Positions 1 to 14,189 of a stretch of DNA of 64,000 nucleotides are shown here, in pieces; position 1 is the stretch's first letter, and each line of letters begins with the position of its first letter. The stretch is from NCBI RefSeq assembly GCF_000150275.1, contig NW_002060980.1, positions 10,207 through 74,206 of the forward strand. Reading direction: 5' to 3'. Both the position numbers and the translations under genes were made by a program. The notes under the pieces were generated by a model that saw only the letters and a program-made list of their open reading frames with translations, did not search any database and was not told the DNA's origin. Origin of the DNA: Trichoplax adhaerens. Lineage: Eukaryota; Placozoa; Uniplacotomia; Trichoplacea; Trichoplacidae.

Positions 1-1710
1 CAAAGTACTTAAAATAAGTACAATCTTGCACAATTGAACTATAAATTACTCTGTTGAACTATCAAAATACAATGATAGCTCATAGTGCTACAGCAATTTG
101 TATCAAGGTATCTAATCTTACTTGACATTTCCGTCACGGGAATGAAGTAAGAAATACCTATTTTATTTGCCACATCTTTGACACTTCTCCTTACTGGTAG
201 CCCATGAAATTTTTCAATCGATCGATAAAATCAATGTTGAAGATTCATAGTGCATACACAGTATTTGATGAAACACAAGGTTTCAATTTGCTAGGTTTGT
301 ATAGATTGGCATTGCCTATCACATACAACCACATCGTAAGCGATTTGCATCGCGATTGATGCATACAACTGTGTTCGATCGCAATGATCTTACAGCAATT
401 GTATAGATTACAGTCACATAGCCTTAGTCTAGCAGTAATGAGACAAGATTGTTCGATTTACTACCTTACTAATGGCTTATATCAACTGACTGTCGATGAT
501 AGAGATTTGTTCGATCAATTGACCCAGTGGATTAGACTGGTATATGATCAAAACGCTATTGGAGTATTTTTTCCGATTTCGAATTTTACTCCTCATATAA
601 ACAGTCGAAAACGGCTAAGATAAACCGGATAATCGGTCTTTGAAATTTCCTTAACAATCGACTCTCGCATGCGCAGTATCAATTTGAATTAGGGAAGGTT
701 ACCGCTATACGCTTTTATTCAGTAAAACAGTAAATTTCCTCAACTATCGATTCTCGCATGCGCAGTATGAATTTCGATTGATAGGCGATGTGCTTCATGC
801 AATATCGTAGATTAATTAATTAATGAGAAGAGTTTCAGTGTACCATGAAGATTTACGAGATACGATATACGAGATCTGTTTTACACATTTGGTATTCTTT
901 ACTGTAACACCGTGCTACAGTTATACCATGGACTACTAGATGTAAATGTAATAGCCCAAGGTTATACTGTATTGGGCACTCGCAAATCATTGCTACCTTA
1001 ACCTACGGTATTTACGGATATGGTTTGGCCACATTGTACAGTACACTATTTTCACTACTTCAAAGTGATAACTTCATCACTGTCAGTACAGTACTTAACG
1101 TACGTTACATTTTTATACGTAATATGCATTTAGAAAAGCACAACAGTATCCAAATCGAGTAGCCACTAACCAGTAACGATTGGTCTTCAATTTCTAGTGT
1201 TCTATGTAGCTAATCTTGTATCAGTTTTTCGCAAAACAAAACTGCATACGATGTTTTACTGATTCGACTTGCTGTATTACAAGTTTATCCACTGAGTCAG
1301 GCATTGCAAAGGCACTTTACGCCTATGTAATGTGTTTAAAATACGAAGCTTTATTGCAGTACTGCATAAATGGGGAGATACAACATAGTATATTTTAATG
1401 ATATTTATAGCAATGTAATACTGTACTGTAGATTATAATTATTAACAAATACAATGTACGATAGTAAATACTGTACGGGACTTTAAGCTTACCTGATATA
1501 GTAAATTCCATTTACGATCTTATCAATTTGATAAACCACTGAATCCGTAGATAAACTAACTTTGCAGAGTATTTTACAGAAATTACTTACGATCGTTGCT
1601 CATATTGCTTTTCAGAAAGGATAAGTCTGTTATCCTCTACCAATAGTGTAATTATCTTTAATTCACAGTTAATATAATTGTTTCTGTAAAACATAAGTAA
1701 TTGCGTTTCA
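1..1710. other. Non-coding flank downstream of the C16orf89-like gene
   Basis: No reading frame here resembles a known protein or is bordered by convincing splice sites. The left part carries a direct repeat described separately. The right part would hold the 3' untranslated region of the minus-strand C16orf89-like gene, whose stop is at 1711-1713. A TTTATT at 1350-1355 (AATAAA on the minus strand) is one possible poly(A) signal. Copies of TACAGTAC occur near 1040 and 1090. Confidence 0.5.
643..780. repeat. Direct repeat with NRF1-like TCGCATGCGCAG core
   Basis: Two copies of a roughly 47-bp sequence start near 645 and 734, with an 89-bp period. Both read approximately AAATTTCCT, then CAAC or TAAC, then ATCGA, and then an invariant TCTCGCATGCGCAGTAT. 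The invariant core contains GCATGCGCA, which resembles half to three quarters of the metazoan NRF1 site (YGCGCAYGCGCR). The core is better conserved than its flanks. The pair could be promoter sites of a gene outside the window or a small repeat. Confidence 0.5.
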
Positions 1711-4526
1711 TCAGTCTTCATCTGGGATTCTCGAATAGCTGTATTTCCGACCGAGTCTGGACTTTATTATTATCAACAGTACTCCAATAACAGTAAAAAT
1801 AGTAGTGAGACCTAACGGGATAACAATCTTTGCTAAAGATGTAGTAGACTGTGTTGAATACGTTTGATTCATGTTAGTTGCCACAAGCTCTGAATCGTTA
1901 ACGTTAATTGCCGTTGCTTGAAGAAATGCTGTTGGATGTCTTATTAAGCCTAGCCATTTGAGATGAATTGCAATTGTTCCGATAGCAAGGGATGATGTAT
2001 GCTGAAAGCAACCGTCTAGAATTTACATAAAAGATAAATATGAAGATTGTCTTTAATAGTTTTCAAATATACCTTTTGTGATTTGTCTATTTGTATTTCG
2101 TTAGGAAATCTAATTATTTTACTCCCTGTAGTCGTGAATACGTGCATTACCTTTTATGCAAGTGTGCAACGCTAGCATACATGTCAATTTAAATTAGACA
2201 TCTTGGAGCAGCTACAAAACTCAAATTTTAGTTATACCTGGTAAAATGATTTCTGTTCTGGTATTGAGTTTTCTGTACTTAGCCGAACCGCTTCCGTTTT
2301 GATTGTTGTTATGGCTTTAAATCATATATAAGTATAATATCTATGTAAGTATAAACATATTTCTCGCACAATAACAGCAAAATTAGAGATTTTTTTCAGT
2401 ATATAGATAATTGAAAAAAGCGAAAGCGCCTATAGATTATTGTATAGACTCTAGAAACGTCATGCTTCGAAAATGCTAATCATTTGTTACTGTGAATTAC
2501 TTAGGAACAATAATAACTCGCTCATTACTTCTTTGAATAGATGCATGTAATTACCTATTATTCATAGGATGAATATATGGACCCTGATAGTAGGCAAAAC
2601 AGCCATTTCGTCGTTGCCAGTGGAGTATCATACGGATAAAACTATCATCAATAAATTCTTTATATCCAAAATAACCTCCACATACAATAATTTGCTCGAG
2701 AAATAAATCTTGTGACGTAATACTCTTTAGTCCTTTCTTCAGTTCACCAATCAATTCGGTGTAAATTTTTGAGCATAAAGCATTTTTTAAGGATTCTATT
2801 TCACCGTAGGGCTTCGCTAACAATCTAAGCTGCTCGTCGCATTTGGCCAATTGAGCAAGATATAAAGCTATCACTTGATGTGTCAAGATATATCCACTGC
2901 TATTTAGTTGCGTCATAAAGCCCATACAATCACCTATAACGGAAACCAAAACATATTAATTACTAACTTTCTGGACAATTTCCAAATTTTGCACCGTTGC
3001 ACGCATTTATACTAAGCGTACTATAATAATGCAATTATTTCCATCATATTATGGTTATAGAAATCTGCCACAAATGTGATTTATAGTTTATTAATACTCA
3101 GTCATATCACTTTCTAATATTATATTCCGTTGGTAGTATTCCATAACTAAAACAATGCATAAGTATTGAATCAAGAATGTAACAGAATGCTTAATTATTA
3201 TTGATTCGGCTATTTGTTTGAAAAAATTAATCGAACTTTTATAAGTTGAAATCTTTATTTACCTTCCATGTTACATTGCGAAATATTTTTGGGATAGCTT
3301 CCCAGGATTCTCCACATACATCTACTGGAATACATCCTACCATATGGTGGACCATCATGGCTGGAAAACGGGGTTGGTTGCAATGTTCTTAATTCTCTAG
3401 GGATGACTATCGGTAATTGGAACATCTTCTTTAAGCGTCTGAAAGTTTCTGATTGATAGAGTAAACGCTTTAAAGTAGGCTTCATAATGTCAATAGCTTG
3501 TTGACGAAATTGGGCTACTTTCTTGGTTTGATTTCTATCTAACACTGATACGCCTTTATCCATATCATACATAATGGATTGAAAGTAAGCTGATTCCGGT
3601 AAGCCAGATTTGACGTTATAGGGAAAATTAGAACATAGAAAGTATTACCCTCTGATTGTAGTCGAATTGACATTATTTTACAATTGGTGCATTTTTTGAA
3701 ATCTATCAAAAACATTAACCTGTTTTTAAATTTCAAGATGTGTGCAATATTAAAACTCTCGTTTATCAGATATACGATAAATACTACAGTATTACATACT
3801 TAAAATCAGAGATTGGAACTCTAATCTGATTAATGACTTGAATTTTTACTTAAATGTTCTCTAATTTTATACAAATTAACATCAAATTATTGTAACTAAG
3901 GATCTCTGGAGAATGTATTTCAAAATGAGTAAATAAAGTTTTTCTACTTACACAAAGATAATAGGCCCATAATAAGGCATCACTACAAGATAAAAGTCAA
4001 CAACGTTGCAGTAACGATATTATTTTACTATTTGCTACAAGTTAACAAAATAAGATTTTACACTAAGTACGCTTTCATATATTGAATGTAAAATATGATT
4101 TTAATATGTCGTTGCTACTGCTGGGCTATATAATCAAACTACAATTAACTGATCCATCAAATTATTTACATACTGTATCTTAGTTTAGTTTATATTACTT
4201 TAAGAGATTCCCTTATACAAAAATGCGAGTGAAATCGCTCATATGGTTGGCTACGGTAAATCCCAGGTGCACAACGAACAGTATCATGATTTTACCGTAT
4301 GAGTTTTTTTATTTAGCTTACCGTCTGCTAAATACATGCCATAAATCCCATCTATAATCAATTTGTCCATGTCTTTATTGTAATAGCGAAATAAATTATC
4401 GATAGAATCTACCATTTTCCCAATCAAGGTATCCTGTTTACTTTCAATCGTAAGGCAATGAAGTAACAGGCAGAGAGATACAATCCAAGGAGAAAATTTT
4501 ACAGCCATTACTTCAATAAGATTCAA
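1711..4526 (-). CDS. C16orf89-family (DUF4735) protein with C-terminal membrane anchor
   Basis: Five exons join in consistent phase: 4526-4322, 3589-3263, 2933-2555, 2314-2238 and 2015-1711, giving 430 residues. The N-terminus has two Met; from the second (residue 7) it reads as a signal peptide with core WIVSLCLLLHCL. Family hallmarks align with vertebrate C16orf89: IDGIYGMYLADG, SRCMWRILGS, GDCMGFM with SSGYILTHQ, DLFLEQIIVCGGYFG, ILHWQRRNGCF, and DGCFQHTSSLAIGTIAIHL. After a Ser/Thr-rich stretch with an N-glycosylation site (NQTY), a hydrophobic helix (IVIPLGLTTIFTVIGVLLII) is followed by a basic stop-transfer segment and a short tail ending RIPDED. The family's function is poorly known; human C16orf89 is a secreted thyroid-enriched protein. 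The family call is strong and the exon borders are good; a TAA just past the exon-3 donor would give a shorter form if intron 3 were retained. Confidence 0.85.
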
Positions 4527-7500
4527 TCAGGTACAAGGTTAAATCCAATATCAACTATCAATCTAATAGTAATTTTTGAAAGCAGTCAGAGAAATGTTCC
4601 GTAATACATGCTAGTAGATGTGGATCGCTACTTTCTTGGGCACGCTTTTATCGTTATACCGGTATTCAATACCGCGTCTTCACTATCATTACAACTGATA
4701 TGCTTTTATAACAAATATCAAAGATATCATTTAGGTAAAATAAAACCTAAAATGTATAAAAGGCTAATCGCCGAAGGGTTAGAGATAATTAATTCTATAT
4801 CAATTCCAAAAATACTTTTACAATCAAATCAATGACAAATGCTGATAAAAAAGGGACCGATATTGTCATATTGTACTGTTATATCAATAGAGCAGGTGTA
4901 CCATGATCACAAAAGCAAGCTTTTCATCATAATAACAGTATTAGGAAATGCTCTACTTAATATAAATATTTATACCTCCGCATATTCTAATCCTGGCTAT
5001 CACAAAAAAAATCGGCATTTATTTTTTAATGATGGGGTATGGCATAACTATGATGAACAGAACATTGATTACTAATTCAGATAAATTAATATGTTAATTA
5101 ACCAATTGAGCACATTTCTAATGTAATCAATTATTTCCTTTATTTTCGGAAAACGATATCTGCGGATAGGGCTAATATAAAAAAATACTTTTATTTTCAA
5201 TATTAGATATAGATAGTAATGTAATATGTTATAAATAATACCTTATGTATCTCCAATAGCTTTGGGATGATGGTAAAAACTCTATTCAAAATTTTAAACT
5301 GTAATAGGCTTATTGTTAGTAGAGAGCTTGACAGCTTATTGCTATATTTATATTGCTATACTAAAATAATCCTGAAAGGAGGCAATTTAACATTATAAAA
5401 AATAAAAAGAGATTTATGCCGTAACCGAAATCACGGCTATTCAAATTAACTGTCAATACATGTCACTTTTGTAAGTCCAAACCGCGTTATTAACAAACTA
5501 TAATAGTTTTACACACCTATCATGATATGTGAATCAACATTAAATAATGCAGTTGTGATTGGCACGTCGTATGCGTATATAGTAAAATCGTTCTTATTTT
5601 TTGTTATTAAAATTCATAAAACTGAGTACATAAATCCTGTTACAAATAGTATATTCAACTTTACATTATTTATTACCCACAACCAGAGGTAAAGCTTGAA
5701 TAAAAGTAAGCAACAATGTACGTATACGAAATCAGTGAGATCCTCGGTTTCGTTGAGACATAAGATCTGCTCTAAGTCTACATGTCTTCATATGATTTTA
5801 TACTTCACAATTTAATTAAACCTAGTGCATAATGAACAAGTAAGGATTAAGTGCAACTTGATCAAAGAAGAAAGTTCACTAAAAGCCAAAGAGTGTATAA
5901 GAACTGTACCTTTAGCTTACAATATACAGTATCATAATTAATTCATTTCTTTTAAAGTAATATACTGTACAGTACAATATAAATTGATTACAAGAAAATA
6001 TATCAAAAATTTAATGAAATTTCTATACTAGTTTGATATCAATAAAATAAATGACTTCCAAAAGAGTTATAATGACGCACATTTTCGATAAGATCTCTTA
6101 TAGATTATTGTATATTATTGTATATATGGCATTCGCCTTTAAAGAACCATCATTCATTTGTTTTAGCCAGTAACTAGACGGGTACGTTAGCGTATGGATA
6201 TTGTACTGCAAATGCATCATGAATTAAACAGAGTTATTATTTTAGTCTTCGCTATAAATCGATAAAAACGCAAATTTAAAATTTAAATTGCAAGACGTCT
6301 ACATCAAATTCAATTAAAAACTGTACTATAAAAATCAGTAGACTAAAACAACACGTCAATAAAGTGCATTCTATAAATACACATTTGAGTCTTACAGAAT
6401 CTGGTTATTCTTGTCATCTTACATCCGGTTATACCGTATAGTCACTATTGCTAGAGTATTTGGGATATCAAATACTGTAGTATCTCTATGAATATTATAT
6501 TATTTGTTGTATGCTTTATCCCATAAAACTTTAACCTGTTGTCGGCCCTACGAAAACACGTAGAAATCAAGGCATTTGACAAGCTGTTGTAAGAGGAACG
6601 ACACATTCTACAATCATAAACTTACGCTGGTTGGAAATATTTTGACTTCCAAGTAGAGTCTTGAGATGCACATTACGATACGATAAGTGATGGTACATAT
6701 CTACACAGCTTATAGTTACTGAGATTTAAATTATGAATGAAATATGCATCGCTAGTTCGGTACGTAACACCGTAGGCCGTTGATAAAGTAAAGTATCAGA
6801 AATAGTTTACCATACCGCATTATTGATATTAGAGGCTAGTACTTAGCAAGTTCAAACATGGAATAATGTACGGTGATAGACATACCAAGTAAAGATTAGC
6901 AGGTACCGTAAGATATCTACAGTGCGGTACAATATCCTTAGTACTGTGGTCAATTCTATACCAACCATTATAATGTGTCTATTAAGGATCACTTGCGTAT
7001 GCAAGCAAAGCTTGCTCTGTCGATAACAACCTTTATAAGAAAATGTAACAATCAAAATGGCTGTGTAGAAAACTCTATAAAGATTCTATGTTTATTCAAT
7101 TTTTATCAGAGTATTACATCAAATCAAAATTTAAAGGCCTACCAATACGAGATGAAGGAATGAAATCTACTGTAGTATCCTAAGTGTTATAACAGACCAA
7201 ACTATAATAACTACAAAATCTGCTATCGAAACATCAAGTCCCTGGTATCATTCCCAATACGTTTCAAGTCATATTTCGAAGATGTGCCGACTTAGCACAA
7301 TTAAGGAAGAGCTGTACCGAAAAGTAGAGAAAGTAGTATCTTGTTTGATAGAAATAGTAATAAGATCATTCATAAAAAAGAACTTTTATTCTATTAATTA
7401 CAAATTAAATTCTATTATTGGAATATAGGATCATACGAAATGAAAAATTTACTAGTCATCTATTAGGATAAGTTTCACAGACGTGACTCAATTATTAACC

Positions 7501-8211
7501 ACTTCTAAACTGGTTTCATCGTAACTAAATTCACGTCAAATTTTAATAGCTCTTCGATGTCTTATATAATGAAGAAAACTAAACTATTTTATGAGAACTA
7601 CTCATACTAAGTATTATGAACTCTATATAAAAATACTAAAGTAACTAGAGTGAAAACTACCTTTGGGATAGTGAAATAATAATCTATGGCTTTTTTTTAA
7701 TTTTATGCAGTATTTGGCGTTATATTGCGCCATTATGATTTCATACAATATGACTTAAAGTCTGTTCAATCAGTACGTGTATGCTCCCGTATTGCTGATG
7801 GCCTTTCTTCACTAAGAGCCATCCAAGAGATATCGTTAATTAAATCGTATTATTGATTATGCAAGTAAATTAAAATAATCCTATTGTTAATTTAATTAAA
7901 CGGCAATTAAGATTAATTAATTAGCGTACCCGGATTCATATTCTATTGTATACTGATATCTCATTTAAATTACAGTACTGGCCACCCAAGGTTCAAATAT
8001 GCATATCTTTGTATTTGATTGCATTTTATCAGGGATTACTTAACAAAAAATATTATTGGTACAGAATCTTGTTTTAATTGAGTAGTTTCCGATTATTTGA
8101 TACTTGATAATCTACAAGTGTGGCACTCTGGATATATAACTTGTAAACAGCACAAATAAAACTAAGTAATTACAGTAACCAATTGCATTAATATTTATAT
8201 TAAGTGCGTCA
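4527..8211. other. Intergenic region between divergent genes
   Basis: This stretch separates the start of the minus-strand C16orf89-like gene from the plus-strand zinc-finger gene. Short open frames (for example 4608-4835 and 4839-5075) are AT-rich, have no splice context and resemble nothing known. A palindromic TACTGTACAGTA lies near 5965. I see no RNA gene or long repeat. Confidence 0.5.
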
Positions 8212-8219
8212 TGACGTCA
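8212..8219. promoter_or_regulatory. Full CRE palindrome TGACGTCA upstream of zinc-finger gene
   Basis: The perfect 8-bp CREB/ATF palindrome lies 242 bp upstream of the ATG at 8461, inside an otherwise AT-rich stretch. Its position suits a proximal promoter element. That it works as one is inference. Confidence 0.45.
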
Positions 8220-8460
8220 CATCCATTAAGGGCTATATCGTGGATGTTATACACTGCACGCAATAATTGCATAAATAGCTCCGCCTAAACTCGCAAGTTA
8301 TATGCGAATAAGATTGCAACGTAACATAATTTTAAAGACGTCGGAGAATCTAAAGCGAACTATTATTATCAGTGGATTTAAATCTTTTAAAATGGCATTA
8401 TAATCCTACTGTCTCTGATCGATAATTAATAGATATGATCGAATATTAAATAAAGGATAA

Positions 8461-11104
<2,644 letters not shown>

Positions 11105-11919
11105 TGCTAACTTGAGCGATATTCTAAATAGATAATATTTTGAAGTACAGTACTGTTATTTGCAAGAAGCATACATAGCAAGAGCTCATATAGGCATATT
11201 TAAAATGAATCATTTACATTTTTTTATTTTAGAATATTGCTATAATCCTATTCTCGAATTGGAAGAGACGGGAGACACCAGTAATAACCAGTTAGGATTT
11301 TAGACTGCTAGATTGAATATCTGCTTCGATGCTTTCAGTTACACACATTTCAACTTTTATGAGACTATAATGGTACGAATGCACCACAGATAACTCAATA
11401 TGGCAATGATAATTACAAGATATCATTGAAATTACCATCATGTATACAGGCTATAAAGTTTATAATATAGCATACAACGTATTTATATAAAGATACATCT
11501 GTGCGGTATTGTGTATAGTACTGTATGCTTGTTTGATGCAAAAGACGTAATCTAAATAGATTTTAGGGGGATGAAGTCAGTCGTATTATTCTTTTAATGC
11601 ATCTTGAAAGCTTCTAATGGATACCTTTTTTGCTATGATGCATTAGTCTGTATCACTTTCTGTGTTAGGGATACATGAGATTATAAATATGTATATTGTT
11701 GATAGACAGTATACTATATATACCAGTATATTACGGGACAAGTGTACTGTATGAACATGGTAACACGGTGAATTCTTGGATTCGAATTGAAATAAAATAT
11801 TTATAATATTTTAGTGGTATTTAGACGTTTTTGAATGTAATATTCTATTGCAACAATTATATTTCAAATGTATCGCGAATGGTGTAGCAATATAATATAA
11901 ATGCGTGGGTAATTGAACT
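11105..11919. other. 3' flank of the zinc-finger gene
   Basis: No coding signal is visible. An AATAAA at 11791-11796 lies about 690 bp after the stop codon and is the most evident plus-strand poly(A) signal in the stretch. Confidence 0.4.
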
Positions 11920-12277
11920 TGTAATAATGTGATCTGTATTAGAATTAGTCATTTATAGATTTTATGTTAGCGCTATGTTGGATCGGTCGCGAGACTGTTG
12001 TTTAGCTGCAACGATTGGGCTCAGATTGGTCACCCCGCAGGCCGAGCATGACCTACGTATTGGAATATTTGTGTTCGAGTTTTGTTCAAAATATGTTGAC
12101 AAATAAGATGAGCCCAGATCGTATAAAAGGGTCTTAGATAAAGAGCTAAAGTAGCCTCTCTGATTTGCTAAGTCAAGATTACTAGACTAACTTTCTACTA
12201 TTAGTTGCAGCCTTTTCATTGCTAATATCCTGTGAATTTTTTATGTACTGTATGTAATAAAGTTATTCTTATCCTAA
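11920..12277 (+). repeat. Dispersed 3'-end-like element, copy A
   Basis: This segment is about 75-80 percent similar by eye to the reverse complement of 33076-33436. Shared blocks include GCTATGTTGGATCGGTCGC, AGATTGGTCAC, CAGGCCGAG, GAGTTTTGTTCAAAATA, GATCGTATAAAA, GAGCTAAAGTAGCCTCT and TTCTTATCCTA. Two reading frames stay similar between copies, for example SDWS-RRP-MTY and LRLVT-QAE-DL, but copy A has stops in the first. An AATAAA at 12256-12261 follows the coding-like part. It therefore looks like the 3' terminus of a transposon or of a duplicated gene. The family is not recognised. Confidence 0.6.
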
Positions 12278-12668
12278 GGCGTTGGGCCTCAGCATTTCTG
12301 TGAATCAGTAATTCAAAATAGTTTAGGAGTAACAATTATTACTGAACTATTTTTAGCTAAATTAATATTTCTTGTTTCAATTACCGGTTTTAATTATGCG
12401 ATCATATGGCCTTAAATTTCCGAATTAATCTTTCAATATGTTTGTACAAACTGAGATCATGGCACTATATGCTTCGACTACGCTCCTCTTGACAGTCAGG
12501 CTACAATCGTAAGTTCCTATAGCACTACATAATACTGTATTGGCAATATGCCTAATTGCTACGTGTACGCCGTAAGAATTTCAGTTTTAGTTCGAACGGA
12601 AAGTACTAAAGTAGTAAACATCAATATACTTGCGAGTGTGCATTGGTCAGCCAGCTGTATAGTATAGT

Positions 12669-12853
12669 GTACAATAGGCGGTTTCGGCCAAGAATATGTC
12701 TTGACTCTTAAATTTTTTGCTGAAACTATTCAACTAATGATCGTTGATCAAATCGACTGAAACTTTGCATGTGGGTTCAACTAATCATTCGTTGAATAGT
12801 TTCCGCAAAGAATTCAAGAGTGAAGACATTTTCTTGACAGAGCCTAGTGTACA
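12669..12853. repeat. Long imperfect inverted repeat (hairpin, MITE-like)
   Basis: The left arm (about 12669-12741) and the right arm (about 12784-12853) are reverse complements with about 85 percent match over the inner 44 bp, around GAAACTATTCAAC / GTTGAATAGTTTC. Weaker pairing continues outward. The loop is about 42 bp. The size and structure suit a MITE or the remains of a DNA transposon. A long-stem regulatory RNA is an alternative. The open frame at 12744-12938 is incidental to the repeat. Confidence 0.6.
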
Positions 12854-12979
12854 ATCATGCTACAAAAGTAGAAACAAAACTGTACCGTATGGTATAAACC
12901 ACGACACAGAAATTCTGTGTATAGAGATTTGCGCTTAGTTGTGAGCATTTTGAGCGGGGCAACTGACTAACCGGTACAG

Positions 12980-13437
12980 AATATGCCATTTTGGATACTA
13001 AAGCAAAGAGTCACAGGCTTAGATTATATTAGGAAGTCAAGTTGATTAGGTCAACAGTATGGACAATACAGAAAGGGAAGTTTTGGAGAATGTCACTCAC
13101 TGGCAAGAGATGAGCGTAATGTATACAAGACTGTACTGTATATTATTCTCTTAACTTCGATAAGTAAGCATAAGGTACTGTGTATGCAGAAATACAAGCA
13201 GATTTGGATACACTATTTCTGATACTAAAGCAAAGAGCCACAAGCTTCGATTTTATATTAGGAAGTCAAGTTAATTAAATCAACCGTACGGACATACCGT
13301 AAGGGAAGTTTTCGACAATGTCACTGGTAAGAGATGAGTGCGATCTATACTATACTGTAAATCATTCTCTCAACTTCGATATGTAAACATCCAGTACTAT
13401 ACAGTATATGCTGTAATATCAGCAGATTTAGATCTAC
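12980..13437. repeat. Diverged tandem duplication, two units of about 227 bp
   Basis: Unit 1 (about 12980-13208) and unit 2 (about 13209-13437) share GATACTAAAGCAAAGAG, ATTAGGAAGTCAAGTT, GGGAAGTTTT, AGAGATGAG, and an AGCAGATTT that closes each unit. They differ by scattered substitutions and small gaps, so the duplication is not recent. No coding capacity is evident. Confidence 0.6.
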
Positions 13438-13850
13438 GATGATGATTACAGAATCTTAGCAGTGTTCGGATTACAAAGTACATGCAGTAATCATAATAAC
13501 CAAATATGTTACACTGTACAAGTACAAATTGTCCATTTTAACCATGATTTAACAGTCAACAGTGGCCTAAATTGGAAAATGTCCTTTATTAAAAGTCCAA
13601 GCCATTCACTACATGCTCGTGTCTTACCAAGTCAACCCGAAACCCGACTGGAGGGAGGGATTCGGGTTAAGTAATTCGTTTTCTGATAGAGTGTTTGTAT
13701 AGTGATTGTACTCATTTCGGGTTTTCAAAATCAACAATTTGATGGGGTTGGATCGGGTTTGATCGGGTTCGGTTTGCCTTTATACTGTACTGACACTGTG
13801 TACAGTGTACAGTATCATGGACTACTCAATACTAAGTATTGTGTCCTGTA

Positions 13851-14140
13851 CAGTATTTAGTACAGTAGTCCATGACAGTATTGTACTGTACAGTACAGTA
13901 CTGCATTCCCTACTGACCTCACTTGTACAGTACAGTACATTGTACGGTAGTAAAAATGAATAATCATACTGTAATAATAGAAATGATAATAAATACAGTA
14001 TTTAGTACAGTAGTCCATGACAGTATTGTACTGTACAGTACAGTACTGCATTCCCTACTGACCTCACTTGTACAGTACAGTACATTGTACGGTAGTAAAA
14101 ATGAATAATCATACAGTAATAATAGAAATGAGAATAAATA
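13851..14140. repeat. Near-identical tandem duplication, two units of 145 bp
   Basis: The sequence starting CAGTATTTAGTACAGTAG at 13851 restarts at 13996 with only a couple of substitutions over 145 bp, so the duplication is recent. Each unit holds several overlapping TACAGTAC/GTACTGTA words and the shared tail AAAATGAATAATCATAC. The copies end in (AATA)n-type DNA at 14135-14160. The small open frames on both strands here are products of the repeat. Confidence 0.75.
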
Positions 14141-14181
14141 AATAAATAATAATAATGAATTCATAAGCCTCATGATTTCAG

Positions 14182-14189
14182 TGACGTCA
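14182..14189. promoter_or_regulatory. Full CRE palindrome TGACGTCA upstream of ATG2
   Basis: This is the second perfect CREB/ATF palindrome in the window. It lies about 550 bp before the ATG2 start codon, directly after the repeat nest, within a locally GC-richer stretch (GTCAGCGTAGCTCGGCTCCTG). It is a candidate promoter element only. Confidence 0.4.

Noticed and set aside
384-623. 79-codon open frame near the left end
   Set aside because: It resembles no family I know, has no clear splice or promoter context, and is a length that occurs by chance over 64 kb.
4608-5075. Two adjacent plus-strand open frames (75 and 78 codons)
   Set aside because: AT-driven composition, no recognisable motif and no link by splice sites; most likely chance.
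13857-14173. Overlapping Tyr/Cys/Val-rich open frames on both strands
   Set aside because: They are translations of the TACAGTAC-rich 145-bp tandem repeat.
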